Source of the DNA: Bacillus sp. THAF10
GTDB taxonomy: Bacteria > Bacillota > Bacilli > Bacillales > Bacillaceae_I
Reading direction: 5' to 3'
DNA length: 64,000 nucleotides
Assembly: GCF_009363695.1 (NCBI RefSeq)
Contig: NZ_CP045403.1
Coordinates: 1,592,001 to 1,656,000 of the forward strand
Below the pieces are notes generated by a model. That model had not been told where the DNA came from. It did not search any database and saw only the letters and a program-made list of their open reading frames with translations. Positions within the stretch are counted from its first letter, which is position 1, and each line of letters begins with the position of its first letter. The position numbers and the translations under genes are program-made. This document shows positions 1-7,946 of this stretch, piece by piece.

Positions 1-103
1 TTTTATTTTGGTTATTTTACTAAAAAAAACAGGATTTCTTAAATAGGAAAAGAAAAGTATTAAAATAGCATCAATTGAAACAACAGAGAGGATGAATACT
101 TTT

Positions 104-1063
104 ATGAATTGGGAAACTCGCGTGACAAAGTTGCTTGATATTAAGTATCCAATTATACAGGGGGGACTAGCATATCTTGCTTATGCTGACTTAGCTGCGG
201 CTGTATCGAACGCAGGGGGACTCGGACAGATAACTGCTATGAGTCTAGAGTCGCCTGAGCAGTTAAGAGATGAAATACGAAAAACAAGGAAGCTAACAGA
301 TAAACCATTTGGAGTGAATTATGCCATCGGGCAGCATGGCAGGCCTTTTGAACATATGCTGGATGTTGCAATAGAAGAGAAGGTTCCGGTTATTTCGATG
401 ACAGGTGGTAATCCTGCTCCGATCTTTAATCGCTTAGAAGGGGTGTCGTGTAAGAAATTAGTGCTGGTTGCAGCAAAACGACAAGCACAAAAAGCAGAGG
501 AATTAGGAGCAGATGCTGTAATGGTTGTAGGGCAAGAAGGGGGAGGACATCTTGGCAAGAACGATCTGGGCACGATGGTCCTTATCCCAAAAGTAGTGGA
601 TGCATTGTCTATTCCAGTTATCGCTTCAGGTGGGATAGGCGATGGGAGAGGATTAATGGCGTCGTTGTCACTTGGTGCAGAAGGGATTGAAATGGGCACA
701 AGATTCATTGCAACAAAAGAATGCATACATGCACATCCCATCTATAAAGAGTTACTTGTAAAAGGGTCTGAAAGCGATACGGTGGTAATAAAAAGAAGTC
801 TTGGTGCACCTGCAAGAGCAATTCATAATAAATGGACGGAACAGATTCTGCAATTGGAGAGAGAAGCTAAAGGATATGAAGATCTAAAAAGTTTTATTAG
901 TGGGGTAGCCAATAAAAGGTTTATTTATGATGGCCAGACAGAGGAAGGCTTTGCTTGGGCTGGTCAAGTGATGGGATTGATTGATGATGTCCCGTCCGTT
1001 GAAAGCTTAATTTCAAGGATGATAAACGATGGAGAGAAAATAAGAAAGAACTGGGCAAACTAA
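104..1063 (+). CDS. Nitronate monooxygenase / 2-nitropropane dioxygenase-like FMN protein
   Basis: A TIM-barrel flavoprotein of the nitronate monooxygenase family, which oxidises nitronates using FMN; FabK enoyl-ACP reductases share the fold. Visible motifs are PIIQGG near the N-terminus, VPVISMTGGNP, the EGGGHLG stretch carrying the family's conserved histidine, and the phosphate-binding IPVIASGGIGDG followed by GAEGIEMGTRF. An ATG at 92 directly abuts the purine-rich GAGAGG; the ATG at 104 lies about 12 nt from it and gives MNWETRV (319 aa), so I prefer 104. It is the first gene of the window and is followed by yktA. Exact substrate is unknown. Confidence 0.85.
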   Translation: MNWETRVTKLLDIKYPIIQGGLAYLAYADLAAAVSNAGGLGQITAMSLESPEQLRDEIRKTRKLTDKPFGVNYAIGQHGRPFEHMLDVAIEEKVPVISMTGGNPAPIFNRLEGVSCKKLVLVAAKRQAQKAEELGADAVMVVGQEGGGHLGKNDLGTMVLIPKVVDALSIPVIASGGIGDGRGLMASLSLGAEGIEMGTRFIATKECIHAHPIYKELLVKGSESDTVVIKRSLGAPARAIHNKWTEQILQLEREAKGYEDLKSFISGVANKRFIYDGQTEEGFAWAGQVMGLIDDVPSVESLISRMINDGEKIRKNWAN

Positions 1064-1110
1064 AGCAGAAAAATGTTATACTGTATTTTTCATTATGACA
1101 TGGAGGTGAA

Positions 1111-1389
1111 ATGATGGAATTTACATATCCCATTTCTTATGATTGGTCAACGGAAGAGCTGATTGACGTGATGGCCTTTTATGAAGCGGTTGAGCATTCC
1201 TATACAAAGGGGATGGAGCGAGATCGCCTACTTGAATTATATCGCCGTTTTAAAGAAATTGTTCCAGGAAAAGCCCAAGAACGTAACCTTGGGAACGAGT
1301 ACGAGGAATCAAGTGGCTTTTCGATCTATCAAACCATGAAAAAAGCAAAAGAACTTTCACCTGGAGATAAGGTCAAGATGACAAAATAA
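1111..1389 (+). CDS. yktA: YktA, UPF0223 family protein
   Basis: A 92-aa soluble protein of the UPF0223 family, of unknown function, widespread in Bacillales. It begins MMEFTYPISYDW and contains the family-like ELIDVMAFYEAVE and LLELYRRFKEIVP helices. The start is supported by GGAGGTGA 1-2 nt before the first ATG and about 4 nt before the second at 1114, so the second ATG may be used. It is followed directly by a hairpin shared with the convergent yktB. No catalytic motif is visible. Identification rests on sequence recognition and on synteny with yktB and suhB. Confidence 0.85.
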   Translation: MMEFTYPISYDWSTEELIDVMAFYEAVEHSYTKGMERDRLLELYRRFKEIVPGKAQERNLGNEYEESSGFSIYQTMKKAKELSPGDKVKMTK

Positions 1390-1394
1390 TTCAA

Positions 1395-1430
1395 AACAGC
1401 TGGTGCCCGATTAAGAGGCGCCAGCTGTTT
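1395..1430. terminator. Bidirectional terminator between yktA and yktB
   Basis: Inverted repeat AACAGCTGGTGCC ... GGCGCCAGCTGTTT. It ends yktA on the plus strand. Its left arm lies beyond the yktB stop codon and its right arm lies inside the yktB coding sequence. Confidence 0.8.
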
Positions 1431-2061
1431 GTTTGGTTAAATTGTACAATTCTCTTAACGTTTGGAACGCTTCTTGTATCCTAGCAATGGTTTCATCCCC
1501 ACTAAGCTTTATAGCTTCTTCTTTAGGAATTTGAATACCACATAAAATTTCCGCTTTTTTCACTTGAATAAGACGCTCAAAAAGCTCCTTATGCTGCTTT
1601 TCGGATAACTCACTTTGCTTGATTACTTCTGGCTTTGTGTGGTCTTTAGACCAAACATAATCCGTTGGTATTTCATCTCGAATTTTTTTTACCTCTTTTA
1701 ACAGTGTTTCTCCAAATGAAGCCTTCAACGGTGCTTCGTATATGACAGCAAACCAAACGAATACATGAGTTTCCCAAAGACCGATTTGAAAATGTGGCAG
1801 CATTTTATACCCACGGGAGTTATTAGCAAAAGCAACCCAAGAATCCTTAGGAGGGTTTATTGTGCGGCGAGCATGTTTTGCAACATGGTAATGCATCTCA
1901 TCTCCTGTCATCGCTGATAAGGTAGGAGAGAAATGCTCACCTAACAATTCGAATTTTGGTTGAATCTGTGATTGCAATGCTTCCATTCTTTTTTCTAAGC
2001 CATTTATGTTAAAAACCTCAAAATCCTTCTTTTTGAACCCATTGAATTTCCTTTTTGCCAT
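1411..2061 (-). CDS. yktB: YktB, UPF0637 / DUF1054 family protein
   Basis: A 216-aa conserved protein of the DUF1054 family (B. subtilis YktB), function unknown. The sequence shows the family-typical AKHARRTINPPKDSWVAF and the hydrophobic/aromatic stretch HFQIGLWETHVFVWFAV. Two in-frame ATGs exist at 2067 and 2061. The ribosome site GGAG lies only about 4 nt from the first but about 10 nt from the second, so MAKRKFNGF (2061) is preferred. Convergent with yktA, with the stop codon located inside the terminator hairpin, so the last residues (TAGAS) are encoded by the hairpin arm. Confidence 0.85.
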   Translation of the reverse strand: MAKRKFNGFKKKDFEVFNINGLEKRMEALQSQIQPKFELLGEHFSPTLSAMTGDEMHYHVAKHARRTINPPKDSWVAFANNSRGYKMLPHFQIGLWETHVFVWFAVIYEAPLKASFGETLLKEVKKIRDEIPTDYVWSKDHTKPEVIKQSELSEKQHKELFERLIQVKKAEILCGIQIPKEEAIKLSGDETIARIQEAFQTLRELYNLTKQTAGAS

Positions 2062-2269
2062 TCTCATTCACTCCATCATTGATCTTTATTGTCTGGTTTA
2101 TTTTAGCATAGCGATTCTTCTCTGCCAAAAGATTAATGGGATAAAAAACTATCTGTAGGTAACTGCACATTTTAGTTACCAACTTTATTTCTTTTCATAT
2201 GATATAGCAACCATTTAAAAACGAATCTAAAGTTTATGGAAAGGAATATCATTTGAGGGAGGGAATGAC

Positions 2270-2461
2270 ATGAAACAAGTAGCGACTCCTTGGAAAAAGA
2301 GAAAAGAGGAAAATCATCGAGCGGTTCTAAAGCTAGAAATTGATTACGAGCTGGCAGTTCTTTTTGAAGCGATTCAAGAATCTGATCAGGAAAAAATCAA
2401 AAAATCCAAAGCCAAGTTGGAGCAATTACGCAAGGATATGCTAAGTCTAGAGGTTTCGTAG
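2270..2461 (+). CDS. Small charged helical protein, unknown function
   Basis: A 63-aa protein rich in Lys and Glu, predicted mostly helical (KLEIDYELAVLFEAIQESDQEKIKKSKAKLEQLRKDML), with a possible short coiled coil. It has a strong ribosome site (GAGGGAGGGAATGAC before ATG) and its own terminator just after the stop. Small proteins of this kind sit between yktB and suhB in other Bacilli (B. subtilis ykzI may be the counterpart), but I do not recognise it with certainty and no function can be assigned. Confidence 0.7.
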   Translation: MKQVATPWKKRKEENHRAVLKLEIDYELAVLFEAIQESDQEKIKKSKAKLEQLRKDMLSLEVS

Positions 2462-2474
2462 TGTTATACTACAA

Positions 2475-2502
2475 AACGGACCTAAAGAGGTTCGTTTTTC
2501 TA
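2475..2502 (+). terminator. Terminator after the 63-aa gene
   Basis: Hairpin AACGGACCT-AAAG-AGGTTCGTT followed by TTTTC. Confidence 0.75.
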
Positions 2503-2602
2503 TGTTCCCCTTTACTTGCTTTATCGGGCATGATTGAGTAAGCTAATACCTACATATCGACATTTATTCTACCATTACATTGTAAAAGGCAGGGGAAGTA
2601 GC

Positions 2603-3400
2603 TTGAATTGGTCTGAAATAGATAAGCACGCAAAAGCCTGGACAAAAGAAGCAGGTGAAAGAATAAGGTCCTCATTTAGTAAAGAACTCATGATACATAC
2701 TAAGTCATCACCAGATGATCTTGTCACAGATATAGATCAAGATACTGAAAAATTTTTTATTGAAAAAATAAGAGGAACCTACCCTGAGCATCAAATTTTA
2801 GGGGAAGAGGGCTTTGGCGATGAATTGGATAAATTAGATGGGACTGTCTGGATTATTGATCCCATCGATGGAACGATGAATTTTGTACATCAGCAACGAA
2901 ACTTTGCTATCTCGGTTGCCGTCTATGAAGATGGTGTGGGCAAAATCGGTTTAATTTATGATGTGGTCCATGACGAGCTTTATCATGCCAAAGCAGGGGA
3001 AGGAGCCTATTTAAACGACCTTCAACTTCCAAAGCTCGAGAAAGTACCTGTTGAAAAGGCAGTCATTGCTCTTAATGCCACTTGGATTACAGAAAATAAG
3101 CGAATTGACCCGACCATATTGTCACCATTGGTAAAAAAAGTGAGAGGTACAAGATCCTACGGGTCTGCGGCATTAGAGATGGCCTATGTCGCTACGGGCA
3201 GAATAGATGCCTACCTTACGCTCAGGTTGTCTCCTTGGGATTTTGCCGCTGGACTTATCATTGTGTCCGAATTAGGTGGGAAGGTAACGACCTTGCATGG
3301 TGAACCGTTGAACCTTTTAGGGCAGAACAGTGTGTTTGTGTGCAAACCGGGTTTACATGAAGAAATTTCAAGAGATTATTTATCAAAACTGAAAAAATAA
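2603..3400 (+). CDS. suhB: Inositol-1-monophosphatase family protein SuhB
   Basis: A Mg2+-dependent phosphatase of the inositol monophosphatase superfamily, removing phosphate from inositol-1-phosphate or related sugar phosphates in the cytosol. The metal-binding motifs are present in order: GEEG, then DPIDGT (in WIIDPIDGTMNF), then SPWDFAAG near the C-terminus. The frame is open further upstream to 2534, but the TTG at 2603 has AGGGGAAG at good spacing and gives 265 aa (MNWSEIDKHAK), the length expected for B. subtilis SuhB (YktC). It is followed by a terminator shared with the convergent ylaF. Confidence 0.93.
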   Translation: MNWSEIDKHAKAWTKEAGERIRSSFSKELMIHTKSSPDDLVTDIDQDTEKFFIEKIRGTYPEHQILGEEGFGDELDKLDGTVWIIDPIDGTMNFVHQQRNFAISVAVYEDGVGKIGLIYDVVHDELYHAKAGEGAYLNDLQLPKLEKVPVEKAVIALNATWITENKRIDPTILSPLVKKVRGTRSYGSAALEMAYVATGRIDAYLTLRLSPWDFAAGLIIVSELGGKVTTLHGEPLNLLGQNSVFVCKPGLHEEISRDYLSKLKK

Positions 3401-3403
3401 CTA

Positions 3404-3436
3404 AAAACCATGGAGCCATTTCGCTCCATGGTTTTA
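3404..3436. terminator. Bidirectional terminator between suhB and ylaF
   Basis: Perfect inverted repeat AAAACCATGGAGC ... GCTCCATGGTTTT between convergent genes, with T-rich sequence following on both strands. Confidence 0.85.
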
Positions 3437-3439
3437 ATT

Positions 3440-3625
3440 TTATAGCTGCCCGTTTTCACGCATTTTCTTTTTTGTTTTAAATCCAAAGCCCATTACTAAC
3501 ACAAATAGCACGAAAGCTCCAACGATACCAAGTGGGCTTCTTTCTGCGATTGCAATGCCGACTAAGCCAAGAGAAACCGCTGCCAAAATAGCAAAAATTA
3601 ACATCGGCCATTTAATATCTTTCAT
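3440..3625 (-). CDS. ylaF: YlaF, DUF5325 small membrane protein
   Basis: A 61-aa protein with two predicted membrane segments (about residues 5-25 and 29-49) ending in a basic tail (FKTKKKMREN). It matches the DUF5325 family (B. subtilis YlaF), of unknown role, and lies next to typA as in B. subtilis. Start ATG is preceded by AAAGGAGTTGATCTTAT, a clear ribosome site. It is divergent from typA. Confidence 0.85.
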   Translation of the reverse strand: MKDIKWPMLIFAILAAVSLGLVGIAIAERSPLGIVGAFVLFVLVMGFGFKTKKKMRENGQL

Positions 3626-3709
3626 ATAAGATCAACTCCTTTGGGAACGCTAAAAACATATAACATATATTTTACATAAGTCCCTTCGTCTTTTCTACTA
3701 TGTTTGTGG

Positions 3710-3715
3710 TATAAT
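3710..3715 (+). promoter_or_regulatory. Extended -10 promoter for typA
   Basis: TATAAT preceded by TGG (extended -10 form), about 40 nt upstream of the typA start. No good -35 box is seen. Confidence 0.5.
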
Positions 3716-3754
3716 ACTAAAGTTATTAAGTTGTATAATTAGGGAGATGAAATA

Positions 3755-5590
3755 GTGAACATCCGCAATGATATTCGTAACATCGCAATTATCGCTCACG
3801 TTGACCATGGAAAAACAACGTTAGTAGACAAATTGCTACATCAAGCTGGTACGTTTAGAACGAACGAGCAGGTAGCAGAACGTGCCATGGACTCCAATGA
3901 TTTGGAAAGAGAACGTGGGATTACTATATTAGCAAAAAATACTGCTATTAATTATAAGGACACTCGTATTAACATCATGGATACGCCTGGTCACGCCGAT
4001 TTTGGTGGAGAAGTAGAACGTATCATGAAAATGGTTGATGGAGTTCTCTTGGTCGTGGATGCCTATGAAGGGTGTATGCCACAAACACGTTTTGTTCTTA
4101 AAAAAGCATTAGAGCAAAACTTGACGCCAATTGTAGTCGTAAATAAAATTGACCGTGATTTTGCTCGTCCGACGGAAGTTGTTGATGAAGTAATCGATTT
4201 ATTTATCGAATTAGATGCATCAGAGGAGCAATTAGAGTTCCCAGTTGTTTATGCATCTGCAATCAACGGTACTGCAAGCACAGACCCAGAAAAGCAAGAC
4301 GAAAACATGGAAGCTATTTATGAGTCAATTATTGACCACATTCCAGCTCCAGTGGACAACAGTGCAGAGCCACTTCAGTTCCAGGTTGCTCTTTTAGATT
4401 ACAACGACTACGTTGGACGTATTGGTGTAGGGCGTGTTTTCCGTGGAACAATGAAGGTTGGACAACAGGTTGCTTTAATGAAACTTGATGGCTCAGTGAA
4501 ACAGTTCCGCGTAACGAAGCTGTTTGGCTTTATCGGTCTTAAACGTGTGGAAATTGAAGAGGCAAAAGCTGGAGACCTTGTTGCTGTTTCTGGAATGGAA
4601 GACATCAACGTAGGGGAAACAGTATGTCCAGTCGATCATCAAGATGCTCTGCCGGTACTCCGTATTGATGAGCCAACCCTTCAAATGACGTTCCTAGTGA
4701 ACAACAGTCCATTTGCTGGTAAAGAAGGGAAGTTTGTGACTGCCCGTAAAATTGAAGAGCGTTTGGAAGCACAGCTTGAAACAGATGTAAGCTTACGTGT
4801 AGACCCAACAGATTCCCCGGATGCTTGGGTTGTATCTGGTCGTGGCGAGCTTCACTTATCCATTCTTATTGAAAACATGCGCCGAGAAGGCTTTGAACTG
4901 CAAGTATCCAAGCCAGAAGTAATTATTAAAGAGGTAAATGGAGTAAAATCTGAGCCTGTGGAGCGCGTACAAATTGATGTGCCAGAAGATTACACAGGAG
5001 CTATTATGGAATCCATCGGTGCCCGTAAAGGCGAAATGGTGGATATGATTAACAATGGTAATGGTCAGGTTCGTCTAATATTCATGGTTCCTTCTCGCGG
5101 GTTAATTGGGTATACGACAGAATTCCTATCTTTAACTCGTGGTTATGGAATTATCAACCACACTTTTGATAGCTACCAACCAATGGCACCAGGTCAGGTA
5201 GGTGGACGACGTCAGGGAGTGCTAGTTTCCATGGAAACAGGAAAAGCATCCACTTACGGAATTATGGGTATTGAAGACCGTGGCGTTATTTTTGTAGAGC
5301 CAGGCACTGAGGTATACGAAGGCATGATCGTTGGGGAGCATAACCGTGAAAATGATCTTGTTGTTAATGTGTGTAAAATGAAACAAGCGACAAATGTTCG
5401 CTCCGCTACCAAGGATCAAACTGTCAGCATGAAAAAGCCTCGTTTAATGACATTAGAGGAATCATTAGAATATCTGAATGACGATGAGTATTGTGAGATT
5501 ACACCGCAATCCATTCGTCTTCGTAAGAAGCTTCTTGACAAAAACGAACGCGAACGTTTAGCGAAAAAGAAAAAATTTGCAGAGGCTTAA
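3755..5590 (+). CDS. typA: Translational GTPase TypA/BipA
   Basis: Ribosome-associated GTPase of the EF-G-like family, linked to ribosome assembly and stress or cold growth. The G domain is intact: AHVDHGKTT (P-loop), RERGITI (switch I), DTPGHADF (G3) and NKIDRDFARP (G4). The GRGELHLSILIE segment of the EF-G-like domain and the TypA-specific basic C-terminus (TPQSIRLRKKLLDKNERER) follow. The 611-aa length is normal. It starts with GTG at 3755 behind AGGGAGATG. In B. subtilis it is ylaG; it lies between ylaF and ylaH here as well. Confidence 0.97.
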   Translation: MNIRNDIRNIAIIAHVDHGKTTLVDKLLHQAGTFRTNEQVAERAMDSNDLERERGITILAKNTAINYKDTRINIMDTPGHADFGGEVERIMKMVDGVLLVVDAYEGCMPQTRFVLKKALEQNLTPIVVVNKIDRDFARPTEVVDEVIDLFIELDASEEQLEFPVVYASAINGTASTDPEKQDENMEAIYESIIDHIPAPVDNSAEPLQFQVALLDYNDYVGRIGVGRVFRGTMKVGQQVALMKLDGSVKQFRVTKLFGFIGLKRVEIEEAKAGDLVAVSGMEDINVGETVCPVDHQDALPVLRIDEPTLQMTFLVNNSPFAGKEGKFVTARKIEERLEAQLETDVSLRVDPTDSPDAWVVSGRGELHLSILIENMRREGFELQVSKPEVIIKEVNGVKSEPVERVQIDVPEDYTGAIMESIGARKGEMVDMINNGNGQVRLIFMVPSRGLIGYTTEFLSLTRGYGIINHTFDSYQPMAPGQVGGRRQGVLVSMETGKASTYGIMGIEDRGVIFVEPGTEVYEGMIVGEHNRENDLVVNVCKMKQATNVRSATKDQTVSMKKPRLMTLEESLEYLNDDEYCEITPQSIRLRKKLLDKNERERLAKKKKFAEA

Positions 5591-5612
5591 TGAAAGTTTA
5601 ATGTTATAAAAG

Positions 5613-5655
5613 TTGGAAGGCATGGACATTCGTCTGTGTCTTTCCTTCTAAAATT
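5613..5655 (+). terminator. Possible weak terminator after typA
   Basis: Imperfect hairpin GGAAGGCATGGACA ... TGTGTCTTTCC followed by AAAATTTTG rather than a clean T-tract, so read-through into ylaH is possible. Confidence 0.35.
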
Positions 5656-5677
5656 TTGTGAAAATGGGGGCTAGACA

Positions 5678-5992
5678 ATGGATGTTACGCAAAGGCTATC
5701 TTTTTTTGCCAGTCTCTATCGTGTCGAGGAAAACCCTGAAGTAAATATGTGGTTTCTTTACTTTACCATTTTAGGTTTGTCCATCCTTGTATATAAGCTA
5801 GGATTTGCTTTGAAGCTACCAATTCTAAAATCAGCAGTCATCTACTTGTTCTTGATATTAGGAAGTACGGTATTGACCTTTCTAGGTATATTTTTACCTG
5901 TTGGTGAAGGCTTGGTGGTTGCAGCGTTAATCCTCATAATCTACAAAATTCGTCTGCATCGTTCTAAACAAGCCGAGAGCCAAGAAACCTAA
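5678..5992 (+). CDS. ylaH: YlaH-like membrane protein
   Basis: A 104-aa protein with three predicted membrane segments (about residues 24-42, 48-66 and 70-90) and a short basic C-terminal tail. It matches the YlaH family by length, topology and position directly downstream of typA. Function is unknown. ATG start follows ATGGGGGCTAGACA. Seventeen nt separate its stop from the next gene, with which it probably forms an operon. Confidence 0.8.
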   Translation: MDVTQRLSFFASLYRVEENPEVNMWFLYFTILGLSILVYKLGFALKLPILKSAVIYLFLILGSTVLTFLGIFLPVGEGLVVAALILIIYKIRLHRSKQAESQET

Positions 5993-6008
5993 AGGGGAGG
6001 CGTCTTGT

Positions 6009-6293
6009 ATGAGATCCATTCAGGATACACTCTATAATTGGCTCACCATTAAAGTTGTTTCAGAAGCAAGGCCAGAGGATACATCAGCAAGGGAAACAAC
6101 CGCCCTATTTAAGGGAATTCTTTATGAGGATCATCAGTTATCCAATATTGAAGTAACAAAAGATGATTTGATGTATTTTGTGGAATATGATAAAGATGGG
6201 GAGCGGCATAAAGTCAGGTTTCCGATAGAGTTAATTGATGTGATGCTGGAACAAATGCTCGATGAGCCAGAAAAATACCAAAACTATGAATAG
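6009..6293 (+). CDS. Conserved hypothetical protein, 94 aa
   Basis: A soluble acidic protein of unknown function with a predicted alpha/beta pattern (NIEVTKDDLMYFVEYDKDGERHKVRFPIELID). The start is supported by AAAGGGGAGGCGTCTTGT before ATG. It follows ylaH by 17 nt and ends just before a strong terminator, so it is likely co-transcribed with ylaH. I do not recognise a family; B. subtilis seems to have no gene at this exact place. Confidence 0.7.
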   Translation: MRSIQDTLYNWLTIKVVSEARPEDTSARETTALFKGILYEDHQLSNIEVTKDDLMYFVEYDKDGERHKVRFPIELIDVMLEQMLDEPEKYQNYE

Positions 6294-6350
6294 AAAAGGA
6301 TAGCCCTTTTTTAAGTGAGTCCACTTAAAAATTAGGCTATCCTTTTTGTT
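6294..6350. terminator. Terminator with nested hairpins after the ylaH operon
   Basis: Outer arms AAAAGGATAGCC ... GGCTATCCTTTTT enclose a second inverted repeat TTAAGTG-AGTC-CACTTAA; a T-tract follows. Confidence 0.8.
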
Positions 6351-6363
6351 TATTACAGGCAGG

Positions 6364-6441
6364 AACTTTGTTGCACCTGCGTATAGTTAAGACACCCGTA
6401 ATCAACGTTGCAGTCGTGCTGTTTTCGTGGAGGTAGTTTTA
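6364..6441 (+). repeat. Dispersed repeat, copy R1 (partial)
   Basis: Truncated copy of the dispersed family. It carries the block ACTTTGTTGCACCTGCGTAT and the block GCAGTCGTGCTGTTTTCGTG, but not the terminal inverted repeat at its left end or the right half of the element. It lies between the ylaH operon and the convergent membrane gene. Confidence 0.8.
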
Positions 6442-6477
6442 AACAAGCCACGCAGACGCGGAGCCATTTGCTTAAAA

Positions 6478-6933
6478 TCAAGAGCGGTGTTTACCAAAGC
6501 TATTAAAAAAGATAAAGAAAGCGGGAAGTGCGATAGCGAATATAAGATGACCTATGGACCAAAGAGTTAACGCCAGTAAATCGGACGGAGGAGGTGTTGC
6601 TTTTTTTGCAAGAATGGTTAAAGGAAAAAAGGTGAGAATGGTTGGGAATGTTAGAATAAAAGAAAGAAGAAACTGTTTGTTAACAGAGTGGAGTTTTAAT
6701 CTCTTTACAAGGTATCCAAAGACAAAACCAATGAAAACAGCAATGATAAGATGTAACAGAAACTCTGTTAGCTCGGAGAAGTTTTGAGTTTTTAAGCCAG
6801 GAATAAAATCTACATTTAATAAAAGCACATACACTTTTTTTCCTGAGATTACTTCAAAAAATTTCATCGACCATCCCATTAAAATTCCACTAAGACAACC
6901 TGAAATCAGACCGCTTTTTATCAATTTTACCAC
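6478..6933 (-). CDS. Four-helix membrane protein, unknown function
   Basis: A 151-aa hydrophobic protein with about four predicted membrane segments (near residues 5-25, 55-78, 86-108 and 120-145) and a basic cytosolic loop (KRLKLHSVNKQ). I do not recognise the family. It starts with GTG at 6933, overlapping the last codons and stop of ylaI by 7 nt, which suggests translational coupling. Its final codons (GKHRS, stop) sit next to the repeat copy R1, so the C-terminus may have been reshaped by that insertion. Confidence 0.7.
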   Translation of the reverse strand: MVKLIKSGLISGCLSGILMGWSMKFFEVISGKKVYVLLLNVDFIPGLKTQNFSELTEFLLHLIIAVFIGFVFGYLVKRLKLHSVNKQFLLSFILTFPTILTFFPLTILAKKATPPPSDLLALTLWSIGHLIFAIALPAFFIFFNSFGKHRS

Positions 6934-7127
6934 TCATCCTGATTCTGTTTTTGTTCATAAAGACGAAAGTTTCCTGTTGCTTTTCTAGCAAGCGTCTTTT
7001 TTTCAATTCTATCATGGCACTCGTCGCACATATATGTATGAATGGGACGGTTACGCAACCTTTTTGCAATTAATGTTTCATCATCTATACTTTCAATTTT
7101 TTCGCAAATAACACATTTAACTCTCAT
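6927..7127 (-). CDS. ylaI: YlaI, DUF2197 zinc-ribbon-like protein
   Basis: A 66-aa protein with two Cys pairs, CVIC (residues 4-7) and CDEC (34-37), expected to bind zinc. Family DUF2197 (B. subtilis YlaI), function unknown. ATG start follows GAGGTGTCGT. It overlaps the next minus-strand gene and is transcribed away from repeat copy R2, which lies just upstream. Confidence 0.85.
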   Translation of the reverse strand: MRVKCVICEKIESIDDETLIAKRLRNRPIHTYMCDECHDRIEKKTLARKATGNFRLYEQKQNQDEW

Positions 7128-7213
7128 ACGACACCTCTATTTTCTATTATTATAGAAGTAGTATAGCATAAAGGGGCTGTTTCTTCTTCTTTCATCTTTT
7201 GGTATGATAAAAA

Positions 7214-7409
7214 AAAGGCTGTTTCGTAAACTTTGTTGCTACTGCGAATAGCTAAGACAAACATAATCAACGATGATGTCGTGCTCTTTTCGAGGAAGAA
7301 GATTTAGTCATGTGACAATTTTTCTTCGGATAAAGATTGGAAAAAGCCTTAAAGCCGACTTTTTCCAAGTTAATCACAACAATCAATCTTTTAGAAAAGA
7401 GCCTAAAAA
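7214..7409 (+). repeat. Dispersed repeat, copy R2 (full length)
   Basis: About 196 bp. The left end AAAGGCTGTTTCGTAAAC and right end ATCTTTTAGAAAAGAGCC form imperfect terminal inverted repeats. Inside are the TTTGTTGCTACTGCG block, the GTCGTGCTCTTTTCG block and a hairpin GGAAAAAG ... CTTTTTCC. It contains no plausible gene. It occupies most of the divergent gap between ylaI and the FMN-binding protein gene. Confidence 0.85.
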
Positions 7410-7445
7410 AATAAATGGTTAGAGAGATTATAGGAGGTATCACCA

Positions 7446-7904
7446 ATGCCAAATCTTGTAGAAAATGTTCTGATACAGCCATTATTAGCCGCTCTTCAAC
7501 AAGAGATTTTAGTGACGGTACATACAATTGATCATGATACAAGAGGACCTAATGTAAATGCAGTTTCATGGATTTATGCCTCAAATGAAAAAACACTCTT
7601 ACTCGCAGTAAATTCTACCTCAAGAATAATGGAGAACATTCAATTTCATAAAAATGTGGTAATTACGGTCATAGCAAATAACTCTGTTTATTCCATCAAC
7701 ACTGTTGCGACTGTGAAGGAAGAACGAATGAAAGAGGTACCCCTACGACTTTCCCTCTTGCAGCTTGATATTCAAGAAGTAAGAGATATCATGTTTTATG
7801 GTGCGAAAGTCAGTAATGTTCCTACTTTTGAGAAGACCTACGACCTAGATGCAGCTAGGAAATTGGATGAGCAAGTGATGAATTCTATCCGCTCCCATGT
7901 TTAA
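7446..7904 (+). CDS. Pyridoxamine 5'-phosphate oxidase-like FMN-binding split-barrel protein
   Basis: A 152-aa protein of the split-barrel flavin-binding superfamily: the N-terminal half shows the strand pattern expected for the barrel (GPNVNAVSWIYASNEKTLLLAVNSTSRIMENIQFHKNVVITVIANNSVYSI). Members bind FMN, F420 or haem; the substrate is unknown and true PNPOx activity is unlikely at this length. Start ATG is well supported by ATAGGAGGTATCACC. The gene begins about 36 bp after repeat copy R2, so its promoter probably lies in or overlaps the repeat. Confidence 0.7.
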   Translation: MPNLVENVLIQPLLAALQQEILVTVHTIDHDTRGPNVNAVSWIYASNEKTLLLAVNSTSRIMENIQFHKNVVITVIANNSVYSINTVATVKEERMKEVPLRLSLLQLDIQEVRDIMFYGAKVSNVPTFEKTYDLDAARKLDEQVMNSIRSHV

Positions 7905-7932
7905 AGCCAGACGAAAAATCGTCTGGCTTTTT
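7903..7932. terminator. Terminator between the split-barrel gene and ylaJ
   Basis: AAAGCCAGACGA-AAAA-TCGTCTGGCTTTTT, a perfect stem followed by T's. The genes are convergent. Confidence 0.9.
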
Positions 7933-7946
7933 GAATGTGTATAAGT

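Noticed and set aside
7267..7542. 91-codon minus-strand frame covering repeat R2 and the start of the split-barrel gene
   Set aside because: It runs antisense through the non-coding repeat and into a better supported gene; it has no ribosome site.
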